Positions 43,244-51,233 of a stretch of 64,000 nucleotides of DNA are shown piece after piece. Within the stretch, counting starts at the first letter, position 1, and every line of letters starts with the position of its first letter. Below the pieces are notes generated by a model. The model was given only the letters and a program-made list of their open reading frames with translations. It did not search any database and had not been told where the DNA came from. Made by a program: the position numbers and the translations under genes. Origin of the DNA: Phocaeicola salanitronis DSM 18170. Lineage in GTDB: Bacteria; Bacteroidota; Bacteroidia; Bacteroidales; Bacteroidaceae. The DNA lies in NCBI RefSeq assembly GCF_000190575.1, contig NC_015164.1:2992001-3056000 (forward strand). The letters are read 5' to 3'.

Positions 43244-44953
43244 ATGCCAAACTATTATACCGAACATCCTGAATTGCGCTTCCATCTCAACAACCCGATG
43301 ATGGAGCGTATCTGTCAGTTGAAAGAACGCGATTATAGAGACAAAGACCAGTATGACTACGCGCCGCAAGACTATGCCGACGCGATGGACTCATACGACA
43401 AAGTGTTGGAAATCACCGGAGAAATCACCGGAGAAGTGATTGCAGCCAATGCCGAAGGCGTAGACCTGGAAGGTCCGCACCATGCCAACGGACGTGTGGA
43501 ATATGCTTCAGGAACGAAACAGAACCTTGACGCCATGGTGAAAGCCGGGCTGAACGGCATGACCATGCCACGCCGCTTCGGAGGACTGAACTTCCCGATT
43601 ACCCCCTACACCATGTGCGCCGAAATCGTGGCACAAGCCGATGCGGGCTTCGGAAACATCTGGTCGTTGCAGGACTGTATCGAGACCCTCTACGAATTCG
43701 GGAACGAAGACCAGCACAGCCGTTTCATCCCGCGTATCTGCGCCGGCGAGACCATGTCGATGGACCTGACCGAACCGGATGCCGGAAGCGACCTGCAGAG
43801 CGTAATGCTGAAAGCCACTTACGATGAAGCCAACCAGTGCTGGCGCCTGAACGGCGTGAAGCGTTTCATTACGAACGGTGACGCCAACCTGCACTTGGTA
43901 TTGGCACGCTCGGAAGAAGGCACACACGACGGACGCGGGCTCTCGATGTTCATCTACGACAAGAACGACGGAGGCGTGGACGTGCGCCGCATCGAAAACA
44001 AGCTCGGCATCCACGGCTCGCCCACCTGCGAACTAGTGTACAAGAACGCCAAGGCCGAACTTTGCGGCGACCGCAAGTTGGGACTTATCAAATACGTAAT
44101 GGCGTTGATGAACGGTGCCCGCCTGGGTATCGCCGCCCAATCGGTAGGATTGAGTCAAGCCGCTTACGATGAAGGACTTGCCTACGCTAAAGACCGTAAG
44201 CAGTTCGGTAAGGCTATCATCGAATTCCCTGCCGTATACGATATGCTTGCCACGATGAAGGCGAAACTTGATGCCGGACGTGCCTTGCTTTACCAAACTT
44301 CACGCTATGTAGACATCTACAAAGCATTGGACGACATCGCCCGCGAGCGTAAGTTGACTCCCGAAGAACGCCAGGAGCAAAAACGTTACGCCAAACTGGC
44401 AGATAGCTTCACCCCGCTGGCAAAAGGTATGAACTCGGAATACGCCAACCAGAACGCTTACGACTGCATCCAGATACACGGAGGTTCGGGCTTTATGATG
44501 GAATATGCCTGCCAGCGCATCTACCGCGACGCACGTATCACCAGCATCTACGAAGGAACGACCCAGCTCCAGACCGTAGCCGCTATCCGTTACGTGACCA
44601 ACGGTTCGTATGCCGCTACCTTGCACGAGTACGAAGCCATCCCTTGCGCACCCGAATACCAAGGCTATATGGACCGTCTGAAAGCAATGACCGGAAAACT
44701 GGAAGCTTGTACCACCAAGGTGAAAGAAGCGCAAAACCAAGAGCTGCTCGACTTCACCTCACGCCGCCTGTATGAAATGGCAGCCCTCTGCGTGATGAGC
44801 CACCTGCTCTTGCAAGACGCGAACAAGGCTCCCGAACTTTTCGCCAAATCACTCGACGTATATGTAAATTATGCCGAAGCCGAAGTGGAAAAGCACTATA
44901 GCTTTATCCAGAACTTCCAGGCAGAAGAATTGGAAAACTACCGGAAAGCCTAA
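43244..44953 (+). CDS. Acyl-CoA dehydrogenase
   Basis: This 569-residue FAD enzyme oxidises acyl-CoA to enoyl-CoA and passes electrons to ETF. Typical blocks are MSMDLTEPDAGSDLQSV, RFITNGDAN, NKLGIHGSPTCEL, RKQFGKAI and IYEGTTQLQ. The Glu in IYEGT is at the usual catalytic position. It is longer than the 380-residue short forms because of a C-terminal extension (about 460-569), as in Bacteroidetes members. The substrate is unknown. It is the last gene of the etf operon. Confidence 0.92.
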   Translation: MPNYYTEHPELRFHLNNPMMERICQLKERDYRDKDQYDYAPQDYADAMDSYDKVLEITGEITGEVIAANAEGVDLEGPHHANGRVEYASGTKQNLDAMVKAGLNGMTMPRRFGGLNFPITPYTMCAEIVAQADAGFGNIWSLQDCIETLYEFGNEDQHSRFIPRICAGETMSMDLTEPDAGSDLQSVMLKATYDEANQCWRLNGVKRFITNGDANLHLVLARSEEGTHDGRGLSMFIYDKNDGGVDVRRIENKLGIHGSPTCELVYKNAKAELCGDRKLGLIKYVMALMNGARLGIAAQSVGLSQAAYDEGLAYAKDRKQFGKAIIEFPAVYDMLATMKAKLDAGRALLYQTSRYVDIYKALDDIARERKLTPEERQEQKRYAKLADSFTPLAKGMNSEYANQNAYDCIQIHGGSGFMMEYACQRIYRDARITSIYEGTTQLQTVAAIRYVTNGSYAATLHEYEAIPCAPEYQGYMDRLKAMTGKLEACTTKVKEAQNQELLDFTSRRLYEMAALCVMSHLLLQDANKAPELFAKSLDVYVNYAEAEVEKHYSFIQNFQAEELENYRKA

Positions 44954-44990
44954 AAGCAGATGTATAAAGTTAAATGATATTTATTAGAAA

Positions 44991-45130
44991 CACAGATTTT
45001 CGCGGATGAACGCAGATTATTTTAGTTACAATTTTTCGATTGGCGAGATACGGTTTAAAGCAAAATAGTAAATCGTAAATTCTCTAATAGCCAATAAAAT
45101 AATCTGCGGGAATCCGCGTTAATCTGCATT
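44991..45130. repeat. Palindromic intergenic repeat, family A copy 2
   Basis: Arm CACAGATTTTCGCGGATGAA (from 44991) and its imperfect complement ending near 45130 (AATCTGCGGGAATCCGCGTT inside) flank a 70-nt AT-rich centre. Related to 13215-13289. It separates the convergent acyl-CoA dehydrogenase and flippase-like genes and may terminate both. Confidence 0.7.
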
Positions 45131-45156
45131 TCTAAACAGGCTCATTCTTTACGTAT

Positions 45157-46182
45157 TTACCGCTTCTTTCCAAATACCGAATTTACCCAATTGGGCAAAA
45201 TGCATACGCCGATAATCAAATAAGAATAATAAGTTATGAGCCGCCAAACGAAAGCGGCTATCACCGCCGTTCCTGCAAAAGGGAAAAAATCTCCATAATA
45301 TACGTTGAACATATATTCGCCGAAACCGCTTCCGCCCGGTGTGGGAGTGACTACCAGCACCATCCAAATAACAAGCTGGCGGGCAAAAGCAAGAAAATGG
45401 TCACCCCCTGAAGAGAAAGCGAACAACAAGGCATTCACCACCCAATAGCGGGAACACCACGCCCATGCCGTCACACCGAAGCACTTCAACCAAAAGCCGA
45501 ACGAACGGCAACTCAATTCACGCGAGCTTGTTATCAAATCCTCGCCCAACTTCACCACTCCCGGTTTCCAGCGGCGCAAGAATGGAAGTGAAAACAAGGC
45601 AAGCAGCAGGCGGCTTATCCATTGCGCCTTATGAAACAATGCCACATAAAGTATCAAGGTCCAGACACATACCACCGCCAACACCGCCATAAACACAATC
45701 TGCACGCCTGTATCGAACGCCGCATTCCCCATGAAAAGGATATCCATGGGAAACAACAACAACACAACAACGCATGCCAACGAGAGGAAAAATTCATCCA
45801 GAAACAAGTTGGCTATCATCACCGCCGTACCTTCACCTCCAGCCAGCCCTTCTTTATGCAAATAAACCGCTATCAGGCTGCTCCCGCCCACTGCCGATGG
45901 GGTGGCGGCAGAAGTAAACTCACAAAGCATATTCACCCGGAAGACCTGTTTCCATGAAAGCTTTTTCCCGACCAATATCTTAAAGCGTTGGGTCAATGCC
46001 AGATTCTGGCAAACCATGCACAATGCCGCCAATACAATACCTGCCCACATTTGCGCATCGGGCTTAATCGCGACAAAAATCCCAGGGTCGAATTCTTTCC
46101 AGAACATTCCGGCAATGACCAACAGCCCCAAGACGATAGGAACAGCTACATAATAAGGATTGAAAAGCGTTTCTTTTTTCAT
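45157..46182 (-). CDS. LPG-synthase-TM/flippase-like membrane protein
   Basis: This 341-residue polytopic inner-membrane protein belongs to the lysylphosphatidylglycerol-synthase TM (UPF0104, AglD-like) family. Conserved features are TSAATPSAVGGSSLIAVYL and the C-terminal VTPTPGGSGFGEY. The soluble lysyl-transferase domain of MprF is absent. The ATG at 46182 overlaps the upstream GT4 stop codon by 4 bases, so the two are translationally coupled. Members with adjacent glycosyltransferases are thought to move or modify lipid-linked sugars (inference). Confidence 0.85.
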   Translation of the reverse strand: MKKETLFNPYYVAVPIVLGLLVIAGMFWKEFDPGIFVAIKPDAQMWAGIVLAALCMVCQNLALTQRFKILVGKKLSWKQVFRVNMLCEFTSAATPSAVGGSSLIAVYLHKEGLAGGEGTAVMIANLFLDEFFLSLACVVVLLLFPMDILFMGNAAFDTGVQIVFMAVLAVVCVWTLILYVALFHKAQWISRLLLALFSLPFLRRWKPGVVKLGEDLITSSRELSCRSFGFWLKCFGVTAWAWCSRYWVVNALLFAFSSGGDHFLAFARQLVIWMVLVVTPTPGGSGFGEYMFNVYYGDFFPFAGTAVIAAFVWRLITYYSYLIIGVCILPNWVNSVFGKKR

Positions 46183-47324
46183 ACACGATAGCGCTTGATA
46201 ATACTTGAATACCGGTCGCTCACCTCGCCCGCAATGTCTTCCCATGAGCGTGCCAGCGTCTCCGAGGCTTGTACACTTACTTTCCCCAGCAAGAGCCTGT
46301 CTTGCAATACCTGCGTAATCCTTGCCGCGAAAGCTTCCTGATTGTTTTCCGACAAGAAACCGTTCACTCCATCTCTGACCACGGCAGAAGCCGTAGAGCC
46401 TGCTATCAGCACAGAAGGGGTATGAAGCGCCGCCGCTTCACGAACCACCAACGGAGCATTATCATACAAAGAAGGGAACAAGAACAAATCTGCCGCCAGA
46501 TAATACTTACGCAACTCGTCCCGCTCGGTAATGCAGCCTTGAAACCGGACTTTGCCAGATAAGCCCAGCTTCTCCGACAATTCCTTCAGACTGGAAGCCG
46601 CATAACCTGTCCCGATGAAAAACATCTGAAACGGCAAATCCTTCAGCCGGGCAACGGCATGAAGCAGGAATTCCAGATTCTTTTCCCAAATATGCTGCCC
46701 CACGTACAGAAATACCGGAGTATCATCGGCGGCGCCTAATTCTTTCCGGAACATCACACGCTCCGCCTCCGAATAGGTACCGGCAAAATCATTGCCGTTG
46801 TCCACCACTTCTACTTTCCCCCGATAGCCATACTCGCGTAAAGTGTCTTCTACCGACGCCTGCGGAATCCATACCTCATCCGCATGTTCATAAAAGTTCA
46901 CAATACGCTTAATTATCAATTCCACAATCAGCTTATTCGGTATCACCCGCTCAAAATCAGCACGATACTTGGAATGGAAAGTAGTCACCAACGGAATATG
47001 CTTGGCATGTGCCAAATGCATGGCAAGGCTTCCGGAAGTGAACGGGCAATGCGCATGCAGCAAGACGAAAGGCAAGCCATGGATTTGCTTGGCAAAAGGC
47101 AAGTCTATATAAGGGAATCCCATCCGATAAGGCTTGCGCTGAGGTACAGGGATAGAAGCATACCGATAAACGGGATAAGGTGTACAATCGGTATACGACT
47201 TCGCCGAAGGAGTGACTACGCACACATCCTCACCCCTCTGATGAAGCCAATATGCATAATTTTGTGTAGTAACAGATACTCCGTCCATAACAGGAGGGAA
47301 GCAATCATTAAACAGGCCAATCAT
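46179..47324 (-). CDS. GT4-family glycosyltransferase
   Basis: This 381-residue cytoplasmic GT-B enzyme resembles family GT4 lipid glycosyltransferases. The N-terminal glycine-poor loop FNDCFPPVMDGVSVTTQNY, HAHCPFTSGSLAMHLA and VVDNGNDFAG are typical. VREAAALHTP carries the C-terminal acceptor/donor Glu. Its sugar donor and lipid acceptor are not known; glucosyl- or mannosyl-diacylglycerol-type synthesis is possible. It is coupled to the flippase-like gene and has a strong promoter. Confidence 0.85.
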   Translation of the reverse strand: MIGLFNDCFPPVMDGVSVTTQNYAYWLHQRGEDVCVVTPSAKSYTDCTPYPVYRYASIPVPQRKPYRMGFPYIDLPFAKQIHGLPFVLLHAHCPFTSGSLAMHLAHAKHIPLVTTFHSKYRADFERVIPNKLIVELIIKRIVNFYEHADEVWIPQASVEDTLREYGYRGKVEVVDNGNDFAGTYSEAERVMFRKELGAADDTPVFLYVGQHIWEKNLEFLLHAVARLKDLPFQMFFIGTGYAASSLKELSEKLGLSGKVRFQGCITERDELRKYYLAADLFLFPSLYDNAPLVVREAAALHTPSVLIAGSTASAVVRDGVNGFLSENNQEAFAARITQVLQDRLLLGKVSVQASETLARSWEDIAGEVSDRYSSIIKRYRV

Positions 47325-47368
47325 ACTTGGTTTATCTGTTTTGAATCAACTCATATTAAAAACTGATG

Positions 47369-47398
47369 CAAAGTTACAATAGTAATCCGGTATTCAAA
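47369..47398 (-). promoter_or_regulatory. Promoter of the GT4-flippase operon
   Basis: On the minus strand TTTG (47398-47395), 18 bp, then TAACTTTG (47376-47369), a close match to the Bacteroides consensus. The start codon is 45 bp downstream. Confidence 0.65.
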
Positions 47399-47419
47399 AA
47401 CAGATAGCACCCAAAGATA

Positions 47420-47782
47420 TCATTTTTTCATCCGAATAAACCAGATTTTCTTATCTAGCCACCAGTAAAGTACGACAAGACATGCCAGCGAGACGGATGT
47501 GGGCAGGAAAAACCGGAATGTCTCGCCCGAAGGAAAAATCTGGCACAAGGTCTGAAACGCCTCGGTAAAGAAAGCGCCATACTCCTTTATTATATAAAAG
47601 AGAACGCCCAAGGCAAGGGCACAACATGCCGCCAACACCCACCGCAGGCGATGTTCCTCCTTGCGCTCGCGCCGGAAGGCTTCTTCGCGCACCTGTCGCA
47701 TCATGCGGTACGTAAAATTACTGGGCAAGCGATAGGCTGGCTGGTCCTTTATCGCTTTCTTAAGTCCTTTATCCGTGGTCAT
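47420..47782 (-). CDS. Small two-helix membrane protein, probable anti-sigma factor
   Basis: This 120-residue protein has a basic, soluble N-terminal part (about 1-45) and two membrane helices (about 48-66 and 92-110). It starts 3 bp after the stop of the ECF sigma gene. That position and topology match small Bacteroidetes anti-sigma factors that hold an ECF sigma at the membrane. No anti-sigma zinc motif is visible, so the call rests on context. Confidence 0.7.
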   Translation of the reverse strand: MTTDKGLKKAIKDQPAYRLPSNFTYRMMRQVREEAFRRERKEEHRLRWVLAACCALALGVLFYIIKEYGAFFTEAFQTLCQIFPSGETFRFFLPTSVSLACLVVLYWWLDKKIWFIRMKK

Positions 47783-47785
47783 GAC

Positions 47786-48331
47786 TTACTCCTCCTTACT
47801 CATTAATATATATAGTTTCTTGCGTATGCGATGCAATTTCACTTTGATATTGCTCACGCTTTGATTCAAGATATGCGCTATTTCCTCGATGCTTTTCTCC
47901 TCCTCATAAAAGAGCGTGATAATGGCACGTTCCTCCGGAGCCAGCTTTTCCAATGCCGCCTGAAGCCGTGCGATGCGTTCTTCCGACTCATCGTCCAACG
48001 CTTCGTCTATCTCCGTTTCCGAAACCCGTTCCCATTGCTTGTCGTCTATCACCAGCACTTCTTCCTTTTTCTTGCGCAAGGCGGAAAGTGCCGTATTATA
48101 AGCGATACGGTAAATTCACGTAGAAAACGTGCTGTCGTTCGAGAACGAGCTTAAATGCTGGAACGCTTTCATAAACGTGTCCTGAGTCAACTCCTCGGCA
48201 TATTCGGGAGATGATACCATGCGGACAATCAAAGCGAAGACCTGTTGTCCGTAGGCATCGAGGAAATACGAAAATTCTTCGGTCTTCCCCGCTACTATCT
48301 GCGCGATTATATGTGACTCGTTCGGTTTCAT
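47786..48331 (-). pseudogene. ECF sigma factor with an in-frame TGA at codon 72
   Basis: The 182-codon frame encodes an ECF RNA polymerase sigma factor. Region 2 (about 10-80) contains EFSYFLDAYGQQVFALIVRM (in part) and AEELTQDTFMKAFQHL. Region 4 (about 120-175) contains LEKLAPEERAIITLF and IEEIAHILNQSVSNIKVKLH. After FSNDSTFST the frame reads TGA (48116-48118) where this family almost always has Trp in TWIYRIAYN; the reading frame continues intact after it. It looks like a TGG-to-TGA change. It could be a true inactivation, a sequencing error or a read-through site. The gene faces a membrane-protein gene across a shared promoter region. Confidence 0.85.
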
Positions 48332-48339
48332 TCCGTTTC

Positions 48340-48369
48340 TTTAGACGCAAAAACCGGAAAGAGGTTACA
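48340..48369 (-). promoter_or_regulatory. Candidate ECF-dependent promoter of the sigma operon
   Basis: On the minus strand TGTAACCT (48369-48362), 13 nt, then GCGTCTAAA (48348-48340). The same two words occur in the facing promoter at 48403-48433. They resemble ECF -35 (GTAAC) and -10 (CGTC) elements, so autoregulation is likely (inference). Confidence 0.65.
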
Positions 48370-48402
48370 AAATATACGCAAAAATTTTTTCTTGCCGATT
48401 CA

Positions 48403-48433
48403 TGTAACCTTTCGGCACTTCCTTGCGTCTAAA
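48403..48433 (+). promoter_or_regulatory. Candidate ECF-dependent promoter of the divergent membrane gene
   Basis: TGTAACCT (48403-48410), 14 nt, then GCGTCTAAA (48425-48433). It is the mirror of the sigma-operon promoter. The membrane-protein ATG is 43 bp downstream. Confidence 0.65.
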
Positions 48434-48475
48434 GGTGCAAAGGAACGAAATTAATCACTTAAAAACAACAAGAAT

Positions 48476-48841
48476 ATGGAAGACATTTTAGTACCTATCG
48501 GCGTGCTTGCCATTATTTTCGGCTGCATCTACAAATTATTCGAACTGTTCGTAGGACGCAAAGAACGAATCATGCTGATTGAAAAACTTCAGCCCGAACA
48601 ATTAAGCCACGGGGTAGCAGGACACCTGAAATTCTCCACGTATTTCACTACCCTGCGCACGGGTTGCCTCATGCTCGGCATCGGTCTCGGACTGGTGGCA
48701 GGCTATTGCATCGACCCTCAAACCAGCTATGAGAGTTCTTCGATTATCTATGCCGCCAGCGTCCTGATAGGCGGAGGGCTGGGACTTATCGCCGCTGTCC
48801 TCACAGAACTGAAACTGAACAAGAAGAAAGAAGAAGAATGA
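48476..48841 (+). CDS. Small membrane protein divergent from ECF sigma gene (DUF6249-like)
   Basis: This 121-residue protein has an N-terminal helix (about 5-24) and two C-terminal helices (about 60-82 and 88-108). It ends in a Lys/Glu-rich tail. It resembles short Bacteroidetes DUF6249 membrane proteins, but that recall is not firm. It is expressed from a promoter that carries the same motif pair as the sigma operon, so it is a probable target of that sigma factor. A terminator follows directly. Confidence 0.7.
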   Translation: MEDILVPIGVLAIIFGCIYKLFELFVGRKERIMLIEKLQPEQLSHGVAGHLKFSTYFTTLRTGCLMLGIGLGLVAGYCIDPQTSYESSSIIYAASVLIGGGLGLIAAVLTELKLNKKKEEE

Positions 48842-48849
48842 AAAATGAG

Positions 48850-48902
48850 GAATGAAGAATGAAGAATCGCCTCGCCTGCATGGGATTCTTCATTCTTCAT
48901 TC
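48850..48902. terminator. Bidirectional terminator between membrane gene and GH28
   Basis: GAATGAAGAATGAAGAATC (48850-48868) and its perfect 19-bp inverted copy (48884-48902) with a 15-nt loop. It separates convergent genes. Confidence 0.8.
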
Positions 48903-48909
48903 TTTATTC

Positions 48910-50316
48910 TTAATTTTCAAAGAGCTTCCCGTTGATGTACAGGTTCTTCATCGTAATGTCGCTCACATTCTCGATACGGTTCCCGTTCTCCTTTACATTA
49001 TTAAAGTGACAATCCTCCAGCGATACGTTGGATACATGCTTGTCATCGTCCAGCCCGATAGCCACGATGCCGTAACGGCTCTTCTCGCAGGTCACGTTCT
49101 TCAGGTGAACATTGCGCACCGTCGGGTCAAATCCCCGGTTGCATTGCTCGCGCTCCTCGTATTTCAGGTTGATGCGCAACACCGCCTCGTTGCATTGCCC
49201 TACCTTGATATTCCGCACAAATACATTCTCTATCACACCACCCCGGCAGGTGCTGGTCTTGATACGGATGACACGGTCCAGTTGCGGGCTGTCCATCACA
49301 CAATCTTCTACATACAGGTTGCGGTATCCGCCCGATATCTCGCTTCCGATAACCACGCCTCCATGCCCGTTCTTCATCTCGCAATTCCGCACAACGATGT
49401 TCTCGCTCGGGATGTTCCATTTCCGCCCGTCTTCGTTCCGTCCCGATTTAATCGCAATGCAATCGTCTCCCGTATCGAAACGGCAATTCTCTATCAGCAC
49501 GTTCTTGCACGATTCGGGGTCGCATCCGTCCCCGTTCGGACCGCGGTTGAATATCTTCACGCCCCGTACAATCAGGCTCTCGCAAAACAAGGGATGAATC
49601 ACCCAGAACGGAGAATTGAGCAACGTCACGTCTTCTATCAGCACGGTATTGCACGAATAGAAATTGATGAGCTGGGGACGAAGCCCGTCTTCGGGAGTCA
49701 TCACCCGTTCGTAAATCGGGCGTTTCAATTCCGCATAGCCCATCAGACGCTCGCGGCTTCCCAACTTCTGGCTACGCATCCCCTCTTTCCAGCCATAGCG
49801 GGGCGCACCGCACATATACCACCAATTCTCGTTCGAGCCCTGCCCGTCAATCACGCCCTTGCCGGTCAAAGCGATATTCGTTTCGCCATACGCATAAATC
49901 AACGGATGCGCGTTGTAGCAGTCCAAGCCTTCCCAACGGGTAATGACCGCAGGGAAATACAAGTCCTGGTCGGTAGAGAACTTTAAGACAGCCCCTTCCG
50001 ATACGTGCAAGTTGACGTTGCTCTTCAAGGTAATCGGACCCGTATAGAATGTCCCTTCGGGAACCAGAACCGTTCCTCCTCCTTCCTGATTGCAAGCCAT
50101 AATCGCCTGGTTTATCGCTTCGTGGCACGGAGCGTCGGGCGTATCGGGCTTCGCGCCGAAATCCATAATGTTATAAACTCTGCCCGGAAAGCTGGTCTGC
50201 TTGATTTGTTGTACAATCTTATCACTCTCGGCAAATGCTTTGTCAAAGTCTACAGGCTCGGATGCCTGCAAGGAAAGGCCTGCCAAAGCCAGCAGGGAAA
50301 TCAATAGTGTTTTCAT
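48910..50316 (-). CDS. Secreted GH28 polygalacturonase
   Basis: This 468-residue protein has a signal peptide (about 1-18) and a right-handed parallel beta-helix of family GH28. It hydrolyses alpha-1,4-galacturonosyl linkages. Active-site motifs are NGDGCDPESC (the first Asp), FDTGDDCIAIKSG (the DD pair), NGHGGVVIGSE (the His) and VIRIKTS (the Arg-Ile-Lys). N-terminal YNIMDFGAKPD is typical. It is likely an exo-acting or oligosaccharide-acting form, as in other Bacteroides GH28 (inference). It stands alone on the minus strand. Confidence 0.93.
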   Translation of the reverse strand: MKTLLISLLALAGLSLQASEPVDFDKAFAESDKIVQQIKQTSFPGRVYNIMDFGAKPDTPDAPCHEAINQAIMACNQEGGGTVLVPEGTFYTGPITLKSNVNLHVSEGAVLKFSTDQDLYFPAVITRWEGLDCYNAHPLIYAYGETNIALTGKGVIDGQGSNENWWYMCGAPRYGWKEGMRSQKLGSRERLMGYAELKRPIYERVMTPEDGLRPQLINFYSCNTVLIEDVTLLNSPFWVIHPLFCESLIVRGVKIFNRGPNGDGCDPESCKNVLIENCRFDTGDDCIAIKSGRNEDGRKWNIPSENIVVRNCEMKNGHGGVVIGSEISGGYRNLYVEDCVMDSPQLDRVIRIKTSTCRGGVIENVFVRNIKVGQCNEAVLRINLKYEEREQCNRGFDPTVRNVHLKNVTCEKSRYGIVAIGLDDDKHVSNVSLEDCHFNNVKENGNRIENVSDITMKNLYINGKLFEN

Positions 50317-50426
50317 AAATAAAGAATAAAATGTATTGGGTTAAGTATGTATATAAAATGAATCGTTATCTCAGCACAGAGGAAGACGTGACAGGAATTT
50401 TCCTCTGTACTCTCTGTGGTGAATCC

Positions 50427-50553
50427 CTGTCACGCTGGATTTGCAATCCAGCGTAATTCTACATGCGGATTTGCAATCCGCATCGTCAGCTAATGGTTCT
50501 GGATTACAAATCCGGTTCTTTTATTACGCCGGATTGCAAATCCGGCGTGACGA
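50427..50553. repeat. Four-hairpin intergenic repeat, family C copy 2
   Basis: Four GGATT...AATCC hairpins: GGATTTGCAATCC twice, GGATTACAAATCC and GGATTGCAAATCC, bordered by GTCACGC (50429) and GCGTGAC (50546). It resembles 39510-39650 and 60000-60103. It sits between the GH28 start and the mscL end. Confidence 0.8.
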
Positions 50554-50565
50554 ACAATAAACTAA

Positions 50566-50991
50566 TCATAAATTCTTTTCTTTCAACAAGTCCCGGATTT
50601 CGGTCAACAATTGGATATCAGCCGGCGGAGCAGGCGGAGTCTTTGCCTCGGCTTCTTTCTTCCGGGTCAATGCATTGATGCCTTTCACCAGAAAGAATAC
50701 CGCCAGGGCGATAATCAGGAAATCGAAGACCACCTGGATGAAATTCCCATAATTGAGCGCCACTTCCGGAGAAACCACCTTGTCTCCCTCCGTCACCGCA
50801 TGCTTTATCACCCATTTCAGGTCGGAAAAGTTCACGCCTCCTACCAACACACCCACGGCAGGCATAATCAAGTCGCCCACCAGCGAGGATACAATCTTTC
50901 CGAATGCGCCCCCGATAATGATGCCGACCGCCATATCGACCACATTGCCCCGCATGGCAAATTTCTTAAACTCATTCAATGTCTTTTTCAT
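50566..50991 (-). CDS. mscL: Large-conductance mechanosensitive channel
   Basis: This 141-residue inner-membrane channel opens under turgor stress and releases solutes. The family signature [20 protein letters not shown] (in TM1) is intact, with a second helix (about 78-98) and the cytoplasmic helix ending KEKNL. Length is normal. It is a single-gene unit between palindromic repeats. Confidence 0.95.
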   Translation of the reverse strand: MKKTLNEFKKFAMRGNVVDMAVGIIIGGAFGKIVSSLVGDLIMPAVGVLVGGVNFSDLKWVIKHAVTEGDKVVSPEVALNYGNFIQVVFDFLIIALAVFFLVKGINALTRKKEAEAKTPPAPPADIQLLTEIRDLLKEKNL

Positions 50992-51021
50992 TGTTTACCC
51001 GATTTATATTTCTTCAATTTG

Positions 51022-51115
51022 AACACAGAGACACGGAGGCGCAGAGAAAAATAAGTTCGATCTTTCATTTTTAACCCTCTATTTATAGAACTCTGTGTCT
51101 CCGTACCTCTGTGTT
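51022..51115. repeat. Palindromic intergenic repeat, family B copy 2
   Basis: AACACAGAGACACGGAGGCG (from 51022) and CTCTGTGTCTCCGTACCTCT (from 51091) are imperfect inverted arms about 25 bp long around an AT-rich centre. It lies between mscL and the TonB-domain gene. Confidence 0.75.
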
Positions 51116-51182
51116 TATAAAAGCGTTTACGCACACAAAGGTAGCAAAATCATACAGAAAGGCAAGAAATAAAGGAAGAAAC

Positions 51183-51213
51183 TTTGAAATGCAAGAGAAT
51201 ACTCGTAGCTTTG
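51183..51213 (+). promoter_or_regulatory. Promoter of the TonB-domain gene
   Basis: TTTG at 51183-51186, 19 bp, TAGCTTTG at 51206-51213, a full match to the Bacteroides consensus. It fixes the start codon at 51234, because upstream in-frame starts would be untranscribed. Confidence 0.75.
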
Positions 51214-51233
51214 CAGCGCTATTTCCCAAAATT

